From an uncultured Ruminococcus sp. (GTDB lineage Bacteria > Bacillota > Clostridia > Oscillospirales > Acutalibacteraceae), in contig CAJOFK010000020.1 of NCBI GenBank assembly GCA_905234015.1, positions 1 through 36,550 on the forward strand: a stretch of 36,550 bases of DNA, read 5' to 3'. How positions within the stretch are numbered: position 1 is the first letter of the stretch; every line of letters starts with the position of its first letter. Positions 9,501 to 16,351 of the stretch are shown piece by piece. The notes under the pieces were generated by a model. It did not search any database. It saw only the letters and a list, made by a program, of their open reading frames with translations, and had not been told where the DNA came from. The position numbers and the translations under genes were made by a program.

Positions 9501-10259
9501 GTAGATACAATGAGCGAGGGCTTAACCTTTGATAAGATTAAATCCGTAACACTCGATGGTAAGAAAACTCTTACCAAGGATGACTATAAGCTTGAGATGA
9601 CCGACGACGGCTTTGAGGTAAGCATCACCGACGCTCAGCTTAAGACCGATGAGTTCTATACCTATTCTGACGTAATCGTGACTTATACCGCTAAGCTCAA
9701 CAAGGATTCCGTAATCGGAGCCGAGGGTAACCCGAACAGCGACGCTCTTAAGTGGGTAGACGCTGATAACGTTTCTCACGATATGGACGGCGACGAGGTA
9801 ATCGTTTACACCTTCCAGATTGACGTTAATAAGGTAGACTCTAAGACCGACGAACCCCTCGAGGGCGCGACATTCGGAGTTTATAAGACCGAGGATGACG
9901 CTAAGGACGGTAAGAACGCTATCGCCGAGGTTAAATCAGACGACGAGGGACTTGCTTCCTTCGAAAGACTTGACGCAGGTACCTACTACGTTAAGGAGAC
10001 AAAGACAATCGAGGGCTATAACCTTAACACTAAGGTTTATACCGTTAAGATTCAGCCTAAGTTTGAGAACGGCGAGCTCGCGGATTCCGATGACGGTATT
10101 GTTTCCGTAACAATCGAGAATACTCCCGCGCTTCTCCCCGCAACAGGCTTTGCTCCGACAATCGCGTTCACATTAGCAGGTTCGCTGCTTATCGGCGGCG
10201 CTGTACTCCTCTTCCTTTTCGCATTAAGAAGAAAGGCTTACAGCAAGCTCAACCATTAA
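6582..10259 (+). CDS. LPATG-anchored fibro-slime / pilin-like surface protein
   Basis: Cell-wall-anchored surface protein of 1225 residues. The TTG start at 6582 is set by AGGAGGG at 6568-6574. Order: signal peptide (about 1-39); N-terminal region and fibro-slime domain (to about 430; KFTYTGDDDLWVYI and LVLDLGGNHKKASG are typical of this PA14-like fold); a central region; a Cna-B-like domain (about 720-835; GLPVGSTYQLTETDKEGY); a TEPPTT linker (about 836-925); a pilin D2-like domain with a conserved K-K-I-V-N start; a SpaA-type Cna-B domain (about 1075-1175; IDVNKVDSKTDEPLEGATF and YYVKET supply the Lys and Glu expected for an isopeptide bond). It ends with LPATG (1185-1189), a membrane helix and a basic tail. 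It is probably an adhesin or pilus-type subunit anchored by the next gene's sortase. The linker DNA is internally repetitive and may vary in length between strains. Confidence 0.88.
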   Translation: MKHFSEKHGFLRKRALPMLLAVLMIATTVSVSGFSAFALGEDRVPVGTGAQSKADDAFWVNATYFDYLSDAEMTGGWLNPIQAGTGYNGAEDNWYSFKNFNNFVSSNAGTWSTPLYLGNFCNNHDAYPYNIDSTGHVTGQTTHAGPFDTAKQGLSNFSYLVNNSNSLKDYHTSLKGIASNKLKDGTLQGNNDQKMIYFDKDQLGSDAKVFDSYFPFRSSQNGKVTTYSFDSQGAKDNVYFDWDGTTPKAVNYGQGTTYGVEDGLKYFMNPDEVYDETGKPYKDGTYYGIYPFNNSAATKAGRGGNDNLDHGFGIKMDMDFKVPKDGLLEDGSPVKFTYTGDDDLWVYISKRDGSESQLVLDLGGNHKKASGSIDFSTMTATADKTAHVTDKNDSKGLYIYDKFGWGSNMKVHAWGNGHGGEWFDVTKCEGYPVANGEGGSKVDVYYVSSDTTGSGGAKLGDMKYFSVTKALDDWSQTPKYNGSESAEIENTAAATESGNGDAKAGVVSERLNKMTYSDNPAYNLGGTVTPQVDGASETTSFGFVPTMGTYQTLDPNEVYHMTIFYMERGEIESNCSMAFTMTPATNELEVTNEVKIEGLNPSPEFKTDVDSKIKNESFHYDVTDGTTPLDADLKDGERTEDKFDNKYPLNSKITVKETYDSNFTYTTDWTVVDVDDSENVVAKSPDNTDSKDTDEFDFKNKNEAIEYANMRVDYVNVAKCAPLTVEKKIVTANGDPSSDKDEFTFTMKVDINGGTSYKAYPLTYKVNGSTEKTMGADGSFSFDSSDTITVEGLPVGSTYQLTETDKEGYTAETNPVTGKIAASDNKASFTNKQDPTEPPTTEAPTTEPPTTEPPTTEPPTTTAPATTEATEETTEAPTTEPTTAPPTTEPPTTEPPTTTAPPATAAPQTQPPETLPVTEPATEQEPAPEISKKIVNSKLTDTYTTAALNETVTFGLTAKRCGTSTRKLNGFTIVDTMSEGLTFDKIKSVTLDGKKTLTKDDYKLEMTDDGFEVSITDAQLKTDEFYTYSDVIVTYTAKLNKDSVIGAEGNPNSDALKWVDADNVSHDMDGDEVIVYTFQIDVNKVDSKTDEPLEGATFGVYKTEDDAKDGKNAIAEVKSDDEGLASFERLDAGTYYVKETKTIEGYNLNTKVYTVKIQPKFENGELADSDDGIVSVTIENTPALLPATGFAPTIAFTLAGSLLIGGAVLLFLFALRRKAYSKLNH
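9083..9290 (+). repeat. TEPPTT-coding tandem repeats
   Basis: Short imperfect tandem repeats built on units such as CCTACAACCGAGCCT encode a Thr/Pro/Glu linker within the fibro-slime protein. This region is prone to slippage and to spurious long open frames on the opposite strand. Confidence 0.85.
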
Positions 10260-10280
10260 TAAATTCAAATTAAGATAAAT

Positions 10281-10310
10281 GTCGGCTCAAAGCTTAGGCT
10301 TTGAGCCGAC
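10281..10310 (+). promoter_or_regulatory. Perfect 12-bp hairpin between surface protein and sortase
   Basis: GTCGGCTCAAAG (10281-10292), loop CTTAGG, CTTTGAGCCGAC (10299-10310). No T-tract follows (GGACTATATT), so it is not a classical terminator. It may act as a partial terminator, a 3' stabiliser of the pilin-like mRNA, or a processing site that lowers sortase expression. Confidence 0.6.
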
Positions 10311-10335
10311 GGACTATATTATAAACGAGGTAAAA

Positions 10336-11100
10336 ATGAGGAAGATTATTATTATCATCGCTTCGCTTATGCTTGTCGCGGGAATTTCTCTGCTGCTTTT
10401 TGAGCCCGTATCAAATACGATAAATAAGGGTAAGGCGGAGAAGATAACCGAGGAATTCGAGCAAACTGTCGAAGCGGTTCAGAATAACGCTAAGAATAAA
10501 AAATCGAATAATAAATCTTCCGCCGGTTCTTCTCAGCAGGGGGCAAGCTCGGACTACAGTATCCCGACTCCCGAACAGCTCGAAAAGCTCCTTAAGGCGA
10601 GTAAAAAGTATAACGAAAAGATATTCTCGAACCAGGGTACCGTCAACACCAGCGATTACTCGGCAGCGGCTATTAACCTTAAAAAGTACGGAATATCGAA
10701 TAATATGTACGCTTATGTGAGCGCTCCGTCAATCGGTATGAAGCTGCCGGTTTACCTCGGTGCAAATTCAAGCGTTATGAATTACGGCGCCGCTCACCTT
10801 AACAATACCTCGCTTCCGATTAAAGGCGAAAACGTTAACAGCGTTATAGCCGCACATACCGGCTATATAGGAAGGGTGTTTTTTGATAATATAAAGCACC
10901 TTAAAAAAGGCGCTTCGGTAAGCGTGAGAAATTACTGGGGCACTATTAACTATAAGGTTATTAAAACTCATCAGGTCGCCGACAACGATACGAGCGATAT
11001 TTATATCCGCCCGCACCGTCAGCTTCTCACACTCGTAACCTGCGTTTACAGGGAAAAGAATAAATTCGACAGATATATTGTTGTATGCGAGCGAAAATAA
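10336..11100 (+). CDS. Sortase
   Basis: Membrane-bound transpeptidase of 254 residues that joins LPXTG-type proteins to the cell wall or to each other. One N-terminal membrane helix (about 3-22) is followed by a Ser/Asn/Lys-rich stalk and the sortase domain. The catalytic triad can be placed at His174 (AAHTG), Cys236 (TLVTC) and Arg246 (FDRYIVV). No C-terminal membrane helix is seen, which argues against a typical class C pilin polymerase; the subclass is unresolved between B-like and C-like. The ATG at 10336 has CGAGG 5 bases upstream; an upstream in-frame start at 10279 would run through the hairpin and is rejected. The LPATG protein just upstream is the obvious substrate. A weak hairpin TTTTCCC/GGGAAAA (11107-11131) follows the gene. 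Confidence 0.9.
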   Translation: MRKIIIIIASLMLVAGISLLLFEPVSNTINKGKAEKITEEFEQTVEAVQNNAKNKKSNNKSSAGSSQQGASSDYSIPTPEQLEKLLKASKKYNEKIFSNQGTVNTSDYSAAAINLKKYGISNNMYAYVSAPSIGMKLPVYLGANSSVMNYGAAHLNNTSLPIKGENVNSVIAAHTGYIGRVFFDNIKHLKKGASVSVRNYWGTINYKVIKTHQVADNDTSDIYIRPHRQLLTLVTCVYREKNKFDRYIVVCERK

Positions 11101-11135
11101 TACTGTTTTTCCCACTTTTCAAACGGGAAAATTTG

Positions 11136-11144
11136 TGATATAAT
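11136..11144 (+). promoter_or_regulatory. Extended -10 promoter for the PAP2 gene
   Basis: TGATATAAT lies about 35 bases before the PAP2 ATG, with no good -35. It suggests the phosphatase has its own promoter rather than depending on the sortase transcript. Confidence 0.5.
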
Positions 11145-11178
11145 CGGAATATAAGCAGAAATAACTTTGAGGTGCGCT

Positions 11179-11718
11179 ATGTTTAGTAAAATACAGGCGC
11201 TTGACGATAAGGTAATTGATAATATCATCAAGCTCCGTACCCCGACTAAAAACAGAATAATGATAGCCGCCTCGTCAGCGGGAAACGGCGGAATGATATG
11301 GTTCGCTATCTGTATGCCGTTTCTGATTTACGCTCCGTGGAGGCTGACCGGCGCGAATATCATTTTTGCGCTTGCGTTTACTCAGACGCTGTGCGAGCTT
11401 ATTTTAAAGCATATCGTAAGGCGTGAGCGCCCTGTGTGGAAGCTTGCGGATGAGGAACAGCTTATCCACCGTCCTAAGTATTACTCGTTCCCTTCGGGGC
11501 ATACCTCCGCTTCGTTCTGCGTAGTCGCGGTAACGATAATGAGGTGCCAGCCGATTACGATTCTGCTCGTGCTTTTCTGCGCGATTATGGTTGCGGTGTC
11601 GAGGGTGTACCTGAGGGTGCATTACCTCTCGGACGTAGTAGTCGGTATGGTTCTGGGGCTTGTGTGCGGACTTGCTTCCGTATCGATATTTAACCAGATT
11701 GTTCAGGCATTTGCATAA
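11179..11718 (+). CDS. PAP2-family membrane phosphatase
   Basis: Integral membrane phosphatase of 179 residues, of the PAP2 superfamily that dephosphorylates phosphatidate, phosphatidylglycerophosphate or undecaprenyl pyrophosphate. All three motifs are present: KHIVRRERP (motif 1), FPSGHTS (motif 2) and SRVYLRVHYLSD (motif 3, with the catalytic His). Several hydrophobic helices surround them. The ATG at 11179 follows GAGGTG at 11169-11174. The lipid substrate cannot be told from sequence. A strong terminator follows at 11733. Confidence 0.9.
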   Translation: MFSKIQALDDKVIDNIIKLRTPTKNRIMIAASSAGNGGMIWFAICMPFLIYAPWRLTGANIIFALAFTQTLCELILKHIVRRERPVWKLADEEQLIHRPKYYSFPSGHTSASFCVVAVTIMRCQPITILLVLFCAIMVAVSRVYLRVHYLSDVVVGMVLGLVCGLASVSIFNQIVQAFA

Positions 11719-11732
11719 TAATACAGTTTTTC

Positions 11733-11763
11733 GCGGTTCAGCGTCTGCTGAACCGCTTTTTTT
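11733..11763 (+). terminator. Rho-independent terminator after PAP2 gene
   Basis: GCGGTTCAGC (11733-11742), loop GTCT, GCTGAACCGC (11747-11756), then seven T. The first hairpin of repeat element copy A begins within this T-tract. Confidence 0.9.
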
Positions 11764-11888
11764 ACTTTATAAGAAACTGCGTTCCTTATAAAGTAAAAAC
11801 GTTTTATATTGCCCGCTCAGTTGCGCTCTGTGTGCGCACGAGCGATGGCTGAAAAAAAGCGCCCGCACTTTGGTGCGCAAGCTTTTTT
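11760..11888 (+). repeat. Dispersed three-hairpin element, copy A
   Basis: Hairpin 1: TTTTACTTTATAAG (11760-11773) with CTTATAAAGTAAAA (11785-11798), perfect over 14 bp. Hairpin 2: CGCTC (11814-11818) with GAGCG (11840-11844), and inside it GT(T)GCGC with GCGCAC carrying one bulged T. A constant GATGG follows. Hairpin 3, terminator-like: AAAAAAGC (11853-11860) with GCTTTTTT (11881-11888) around an inner GCAC/GTGC. Related copies occur at 22.86, 28.62 and 36.45 kb. No open frame is conserved. Confidence 0.85.
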
Positions 11889-11967
11889 ATGCGTATTTAT
11901 ATATGATATGAATAGTTGTCTTTCCGATAAGGAAATATTATTTATACCGTATTTTTCTAAAAGGTGA

Positions 11968-11997
11968 TTGACACACTGATATTACTATTTGTAATAT
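11968..11997 (+). promoter_or_regulatory. Strong orphan promoter
   Basis: TTGACA (11968-11973), 18-base spacer, TAATAT (11992-11997). Transcription would start near 12004, directly before the inverted-repeat locus, where no convincing gene is found. Confidence 0.6.
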
Positions 11998-12003
11998 TAA
12001 AAA

Positions 12004-12141
12004 GGTGAAATTTTTCTTTAAAGAATATTGTGGAAAACTCTGTGGACAATGTGGAAAGATAAAGATTTCTGTTTTTATAGCTCGTAAATATCATCTCAGG
12101 GAAAGGTTATTAACACTTTCAACAGAGTTTTCCACATTTTT
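12004..12141 (+). other. DnaA-box-like cluster / candidate structured RNA
   Basis: Four 9-mers close to the DnaA box TTATCCACA occur within 108 bases: TTTTCCACA (revcomp of 12029-12037), TTGTCCACA (revcomp of 12041-12049), CTTTCCACA (revcomp of 12050-12058) and TTTTCCACA (12128-12136). They also form a perfect 15-bp inverted repeat, TGTGGAAAACTCTGT (12029-12043) with ACAGAGTTTTCCACA (12122-12136), followed by ATTTTTG. Placed after a promoter, this could be a small RNA of about 135 bases closed by a terminal stem, or a DnaA-binding locus. AT-rich sequence follows to 12240. A 66-codon open frame crosses the region but looks non-coding. The rest of 11.89-12.33 kb shows nothing else. Confidence 0.45.
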
Positions 12142-12330
12142 GTTGAACAAAAAGAAAAATACAAATAGTATATTTCTCTTAAAAATAAATAAAACAGTCT
12201 TATAATTCTGCTGAGAAATTAACTGTTAACAAAATGTAATTTTTTCATTAAAACGGTAATTATTTCATATATTTAGAAACGAATATCAGCCCTTTTAAGG
12301 GGCGAATTATCGGTTAAACGAGGGATCATG

Positions 12331-12882
12331 ATGAAAAAAGCGCTTTTTAACGTTATGGAGCTGTCGGGGATTCTTTTTACTATGGCTGCGGCGACTGTCC
12401 TGAGAAATCTATATACGTCGCTCGGCGGAAATACGGTAGGAGTTTTGTTCGGCTCGGTTAACTCGAGCGTGTGGGAAAGGCTTAAGCCGATTATTCTCTG
12501 CTATATTCTTTACGGGCTGCTCGAGCTTATGGCGGCGCGTCCGTATTTCAGGCAGTTCGTTGCGGCTAAAGCGCTGGGGCTTTACTCGGCGGCAGGCGTA
12601 TTTATCGTATTAAGCTATATTCTTCCGGAGGAGTTTTCGGCGGTTACGGCGCTTTCGGCGCTTGCCTCGGGATTTCTGCTGTCGCGGTTTCTGACCTTAT
12701 GGGATAAAAGCCTCTCGTTTTTCTTTACTGCGGCGTGTTTAATGCTGCTTTTGATGTTTATTATGTACTTCTCGTTCAGCGCGTTTCCGCCGAGGCTCGA
12801 TATTTTTCTCGACAGGGAAAGCTCAATGTACGGAATAATTCCCGATTATATTGATATTGGAGCGGTATTTTTGAGCAACTGA
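12331..12882 (+). CDS. DUF6512-like membrane protein
   Basis: Hydrophobic protein of 183 residues with about five membrane helices. The segment GVLFGSVNSSVWERLKPI resembles the conserved VNxSVWEHLK signature I associate with the DUF6512 family; function is unknown. Two adjacent ATGs exist (12328, 12331); the second has better spacing (6 bases) from GAGGG at 12320-12324. It is separated from rlmB by about 95 bases with its own promoter-like sequence, so it is probably a single-gene unit. Confidence 0.7.
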   Translation: MKKALFNVMELSGILFTMAAATVLRNLYTSLGGNTVGVLFGSVNSSVWERLKPIILCYILYGLLELMAARPYFRQFVAAKALGLYSAAGVFIVLSYILPEEFSAVTALSALASGFLLSRFLTLWDKSLSFFFTAACLMLLLMFIMYFSFSAFPPRLDIFLDRESSMYGIIPDYIDIGAVFLSN

Positions 12883-12932
12883 TACGAAAAAGCGGAATAA
12901 TTCTTAATAGAAATTATCTCGATATAAAGGTT

Positions 12933-12941
12933 TGATATACT
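12933..12941 (+). promoter_or_regulatory. Extended -10 promoter of the rlmB operon
   Basis: TGATATACT, with no good -35, lies about 36 bases before the rlmB ATG. The short leader contains GGACGTATTCAA (12965-12976), a 12-mer repeated in the leader of the transhydrogenase-like operon at 24117-24128. Confidence 0.45.
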
Positions 12942-12976
12942 ATATACTGGAAAAATATGAACAAGGACGTATTCAA

Positions 12977-13732
12977 ATGGATAACAGCAATAATCCGAAA
13001 AGCAAGGATGATATCGTAGTCGGACGAAATCCCGTAAGTGAAGCGATAAGAGGCGGCCGCGAGGTTGACCGTATACTTGTCGCGAAAGGGGAGAAGAACG
13101 GCGCCGTAGTCGGTATCCTCGCTAAAGCTAAAAAGAAGAATATTCCGATTAAAGAGGTCGATTCCCGAAAGCTCGATTTTATCTCCGGTCATTCTAACCA
13201 TCAGGGCATAATCGCTTATACCGCGGTTAAGGAATACTCCTCTCTCGACGATATTTTTAAGCTTGCCGGGGAAAGGGGAGAGCCTCCGTTTATCGTAGTG
13301 CTCGACGAGCTCGAGGACCCGCACAATCTCGGAGCGATAATAAGAACCGCCGAGTGCACGGGCGTTCACGGTGTAATAATTCCGAAGCGTCGAAGCGCGG
13401 GGCTGAGCTTTGCGGTGGCTAAGGCTTCCGCGGGAGCGGTAGAGTATGTACCCGTAGCTAGAGTTACGAATATAAGCAATACTATAGAGGAGCTTAAAAA
13501 GCGCGGCGTATGGGTTTACGGAGCCGATATGGACGGTAAAAACTATACCGATTGCGATTTCTCGGGCGCTAAGGCGCTCGTAATCGGAAACGAGGGAAAG
13601 GGCATAAGCCGCCTCGTGCGCGAAAAATGCGACGAAATCGTTTCGCTGCCGATGAAGGGAAGAATAAAGTCCCTGAACGCTTCGGTCGCCGCCGGAGTAT
13701 TGATGTACGCAGCTTCGGATAAAAAGGAATGA
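12977..13732 (+). CDS. rlmB: 23S rRNA 2'-O-ribose methyltransferase RlmB/TrmH family
   Basis: SPOUT-class methyltransferase of 251 residues, expected to methylate the ribose of G2251 in 23S rRNA. The N-terminal substrate-binding domain (VVGRNPVSEAIRGG to about 80) and C-terminal TrmH fold are complete. The three SpoU motifs are clear: LDELEDPHNLGAIIRTAE (motif 1), ALVIGNEGKGISRLV (motif 2) and LPMKGRIKSLNASVAAGVLMY (motif 3). The ATG at 12977 follows AAGGA (12963-12967). The stop is 4 bases before the next gene, so it is co-transcribed with the P-type-ATPase-like gene and rpe. Family is certain; the exact target site is inferred. Confidence 0.92.
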   Translation: MDNSNNPKSKDDIVVGRNPVSEAIRGGREVDRILVAKGEKNGAVVGILAKAKKKNIPIKEVDSRKLDFISGHSNHQGIIAYTAVKEYSSLDDIFKLAGERGEPPFIVVLDELEDPHNLGAIIRTAECTGVHGVIIPKRRSAGLSFAVAKASAGAVEYVPVARVTNISNTIEELKKRGVWVYGADMDGKNYTDCDFSGAKALVIGNEGKGISRLVREKCDEIVSLPMKGRIKSLNASVAAGVLMYAASDKKE

Positions 13733-13736
13733 TTAT

Positions 13737-16340
13737 ATGAAAAAAAGAAAGCATAAGGCGGATTCAGCGCCTAAAACAGAATCACAAAAAATTAATATTT
13801 CCTCGTCGGCGGAGCCTGAAGCTCAGAAGGAGTTTAAGCTTGAGCAGATACTGGTAGAGAACCGTTATCTTGCCGAGCGCAACGCTATGAAGAAAGCGGC
13901 GGATAAATACCGCGCGCGCCCCGAAATGGACGAAATCTTCAGCACGGCAGACAGAAAAGTCCGCCTGACTAACAGCAATCCGCTTGAGTTAGATAAGATT
14001 ATTGAGGAAACTAAAGCTCAGAGCAACGCAATTCAGGGCGAAAAAAACGCCGCCACAATGGAGGCGGAGCTTATGATGGATAACGAGGAGGATAATAATA
14101 TTATCAACCTCACTCCCGAGATTCCCGAGGACGCTCAGATTGCCGAGGATGTAATCGAGGATACTCCCGTATTCTCCGAGGTTGACCCTGAAATCGGAAC
14201 GATGTTCTCGGCGCCCGACGGAACCCTCGATATCCTTAAGGACAAGCCCTCGGACGAAAGCTCATACGCAGGCAACTACGAGAAAAAGTTCGGAGTTAAA
14301 AAGCCTGCTCCCGACGCGAAAACCGTTCAGTCAAAGGTTCCGCTTTACGAGGAGGAGAACGAGGTTGAAAAGCTCCACGTTAAGGCAGGACGCTTCTCCG
14401 ACGTTGTAAGAGGAGAGTACGAGCTGTATCTGCGTTCAAAAAACCCGTCAATTTCTCAGGTTATCAAGAAAGAAATGGCTAAGGTCGAGACCGTGCCGAA
14501 CGACGGCGATACGAGAACCCGCAAGGAAAAGGTGCTCTCGGCGGTTGTCGGCATATTCTCTAATGATAATTCCGACGATTCCGACCTTCCTGCTGACCAG
14601 ATTGTAACGGTTGATGATTACACCGGTTCTGCGGATACAAAAAGTATTTTATACGAGCTGAATCTTAATATAAGAAAGCTGTTTATCAGGTCGGTATTTA
14701 TGAGCATACTTACCTTTGTTCAGCTTATTCTCACGATATTGGTAGGATTTTTCCCGGTTGTACTGCTTCATCCCATGCCGGGTTTCCCGGTGGTTTACGC
14801 CGTGCTCAACCTGCTTATTGCGGCGACGGTTATATTCGTAAACCGTATTACGATTTACTCGGGACTGACCCCGCTTATTAAGCTCAGGGGCAATTCCGAT
14901 ACCGCGCTCGCGATAGCTTCTATCGGAATGGGTATTCAGAGCCTTGTATCGCTGTTCAGGCTTTCCGGAATGACAAAATTCGATATCAGCTTCTACTCGA
15001 TTATCGTTTCAATCGGCTTCCTCTGCAACTGTATCGGCAAGCTGATGATGGTGCTCAGGGTTAAGGATAACTTCAAATTCATCACCGATACCCCGAGCCA
15101 CGCTGTTAAGATTTATACCAACGAGGATATCGCGAAAAAGATGCTGAGCGGAACGGTAAACGACCGTCCGATTATAGCCTATCATCATAAGACGAAATTC
15201 CTCTCAAACTTCCTGAAAATATCCTACGCGCCCGATCCGAGCGAGGACTTAGCCGGAAAAATCGCTCCGATTACGGCGATTTGCTCACTGCTTGTCGCAA
15301 TTCTTTACGGAATTATGCACACCTCGTTTACCGGAGCCGTAGATACCTTAGCGGTTATGACCTCAGTCAGCATACCGATTTGCACGCTTTTAGCGGTAAA
15401 TCTACCGATGCGTATGCTGTGTAAAAGGCTTAATTCAAAAGGCGCTATGGTCGCGGGATATCCGTCCGTTAAGCAGTTCTGCGATACGAACGCCGTGATG
15501 ATAAACTCAACCGACCTTTTCCCCGAGGGAACCGTTAAGCTCGACGGTATTAAAACCTTCGCGAATCACCGTACCGACGAGAGCGTTCTTGCGGCGGCGG
15601 CAATTCTCCGCGAGGCCGGCAGCCCGATGGCAGCCGTATTTAACCGCGGAATCTTTGATAAGGAAAAGAACACCCTCCCCGAGGTTGAAACCGTGCTTTA
15701 CGAGGACGGAATGGGACTTGTAGGCCGTGTTAACGGCGAGAGAGTTCTTGTCGGAAACCGTACCCTTATGCATAAATATAATATCCATACTCCCTCCGAG
15801 GATTACGAGGAGAAGTACTTAATCGAGGGAAGACGCATTACCTACCTTGCGCAGCAGGGCGAGCTTATCTCGATGTTCGTTACAACCTATACCCCCGACC
15901 CCGAAATCGCCGAGGCGCTTCATAAGGGAGAGCAGAGCGGACTTTCCTTCCTCATCCGTACTACCGACTGCAATATTACCGCCGAGAGAGTTGCCGAGGA
16001 CTTCGGGCTTTATTTCAGGAGTGTGAAAATCCTCCCGACCGGACTCGGAAACGTATGCAAGGAGGCTCAGTCGCAGGTTGAGGACAGGTCGAGAGCTTAT
16101 CTCGGCACCCGCGGAAAGATTGCCTCTATGGTTCGCGGAGTTGCGGGCTGTATAAATATCAAGGGAAATATCTCCCTCGCGATTATTATTCAGCTTATCG
16201 CGCTCGTGCTGGGACTTCTGCTTGTATCTACCTTATGCCTGTACGCGGGCTGCGAGGTAGTCGGAACCGTTCAGATACTGATTTATTCGCTGTTCTGGTC
16301 GCTTGCGGCGCTGCTTTCGCCGCTGATTCAGAAGAATTAG
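13737..16340 (+). CDS. P-type ATPase-like membrane pseudoenzyme
   Basis: Membrane protein of 867 residues. About 300 hydrophilic, charged N-terminal residues (cytoplasmic by prediction) precede a core with the layout of a P1-type ATPase: four helices, a short A-domain-like loop, two helices, a large cytoplasmic P/N-like region, and two final helices. The region after helix six aligns by eye with the P domain: the phosphorylation motif FDKTGTLTEG appears as INSTDLFPEG, with Asn590 in place of the phosphorylated Asp. The TGD motif reads TTD (742-744), and GDGxND is absent where LPTGLGNVCKEAQ follows. The nucleotide-domain-like stretch GMGLVGRVNGERVLVGNRTLM is kept. It is therefore probably unable to form a phosphoenzyme, and may be a sensor, scaffold or regulated channel. 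The frame is intact and codon use resembles its neighbours, so it is not a decaying pseudogene. It sits between rlmB (4 bases) and rpe (11 bases). Confidence 0.75.
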   Translation: MKKRKHKADSAPKTESQKINISSSAEPEAQKEFKLEQILVENRYLAERNAMKKAADKYRARPEMDEIFSTADRKVRLTNSNPLELDKIIEETKAQSNAIQGEKNAATMEAELMMDNEEDNNIINLTPEIPEDAQIAEDVIEDTPVFSEVDPEIGTMFSAPDGTLDILKDKPSDESSYAGNYEKKFGVKKPAPDAKTVQSKVPLYEEENEVEKLHVKAGRFSDVVRGEYELYLRSKNPSISQVIKKEMAKVETVPNDGDTRTRKEKVLSAVVGIFSNDNSDDSDLPADQIVTVDDYTGSADTKSILYELNLNIRKLFIRSVFMSILTFVQLILTILVGFFPVVLLHPMPGFPVVYAVLNLLIAATVIFVNRITIYSGLTPLIKLRGNSDTALAIASIGMGIQSLVSLFRLSGMTKFDISFYSIIVSIGFLCNCIGKLMMVLRVKDNFKFITDTPSHAVKIYTNEDIAKKMLSGTVNDRPIIAYHHKTKFLSNFLKISYAPDPSEDLAGKIAPITAICSLLVAILYGIMHTSFTGAVDTLAVMTSVSIPICTLLAVNLPMRMLCKRLNSKGAMVAGYPSVKQFCDTNAVMINSTDLFPEGTVKLDGIKTFANHRTDESVLAAAAILREAGSPMAAVFNRGIFDKEKNTLPEVETVLYEDGMGLVGRVNGERVLVGNRTLMHKYNIHTPSEDYEEKYLIEGRRITYLAQQGELISMFVTTYTPDPEIAEALHKGEQSGLSFLIRTTDCNITAERVAEDFGLYFRSVKILPTGLGNVCKEAQSQVEDRSRAYLGTRGKIASMVRGVAGCINIKGNISLAIIIQLIALVLGLLLVSTLCLYAGCEVVGTVQILIYSLFWSLAALLSPLIQKN

Positions 16341-16351
16341 GAGGGTAAACA

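Noticed and set aside
10279-10335. Upstream start for the sortase
   Set aside because: It would translate the 12-bp hairpin and has no ribosome binding site, whereas ATG 10336 has CGAGG 5 bases before it.
12005-12205. A 66-codon open frame after a strong promoter
   Set aside because: Its composition is poor in normal coding pattern, it runs through the inverted repeat and DnaA-box-like sites, and no family resemblance is seen. A short RNA or binding locus explains the region better.
12004-12240. Main chromosomal origin of replication
   Set aside because: dnaA, dnaN and usual origin neighbours are missing and gene directions do not diverge here. Kept only as a DnaA-box-like locus.
13737-16340. 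A decaying P-type ATPase pseudogene
   Set aside because: The reading frame is uninterrupted, has a normal start and sits in an operon with tight spacing; loss is confined to catalytic motifs.
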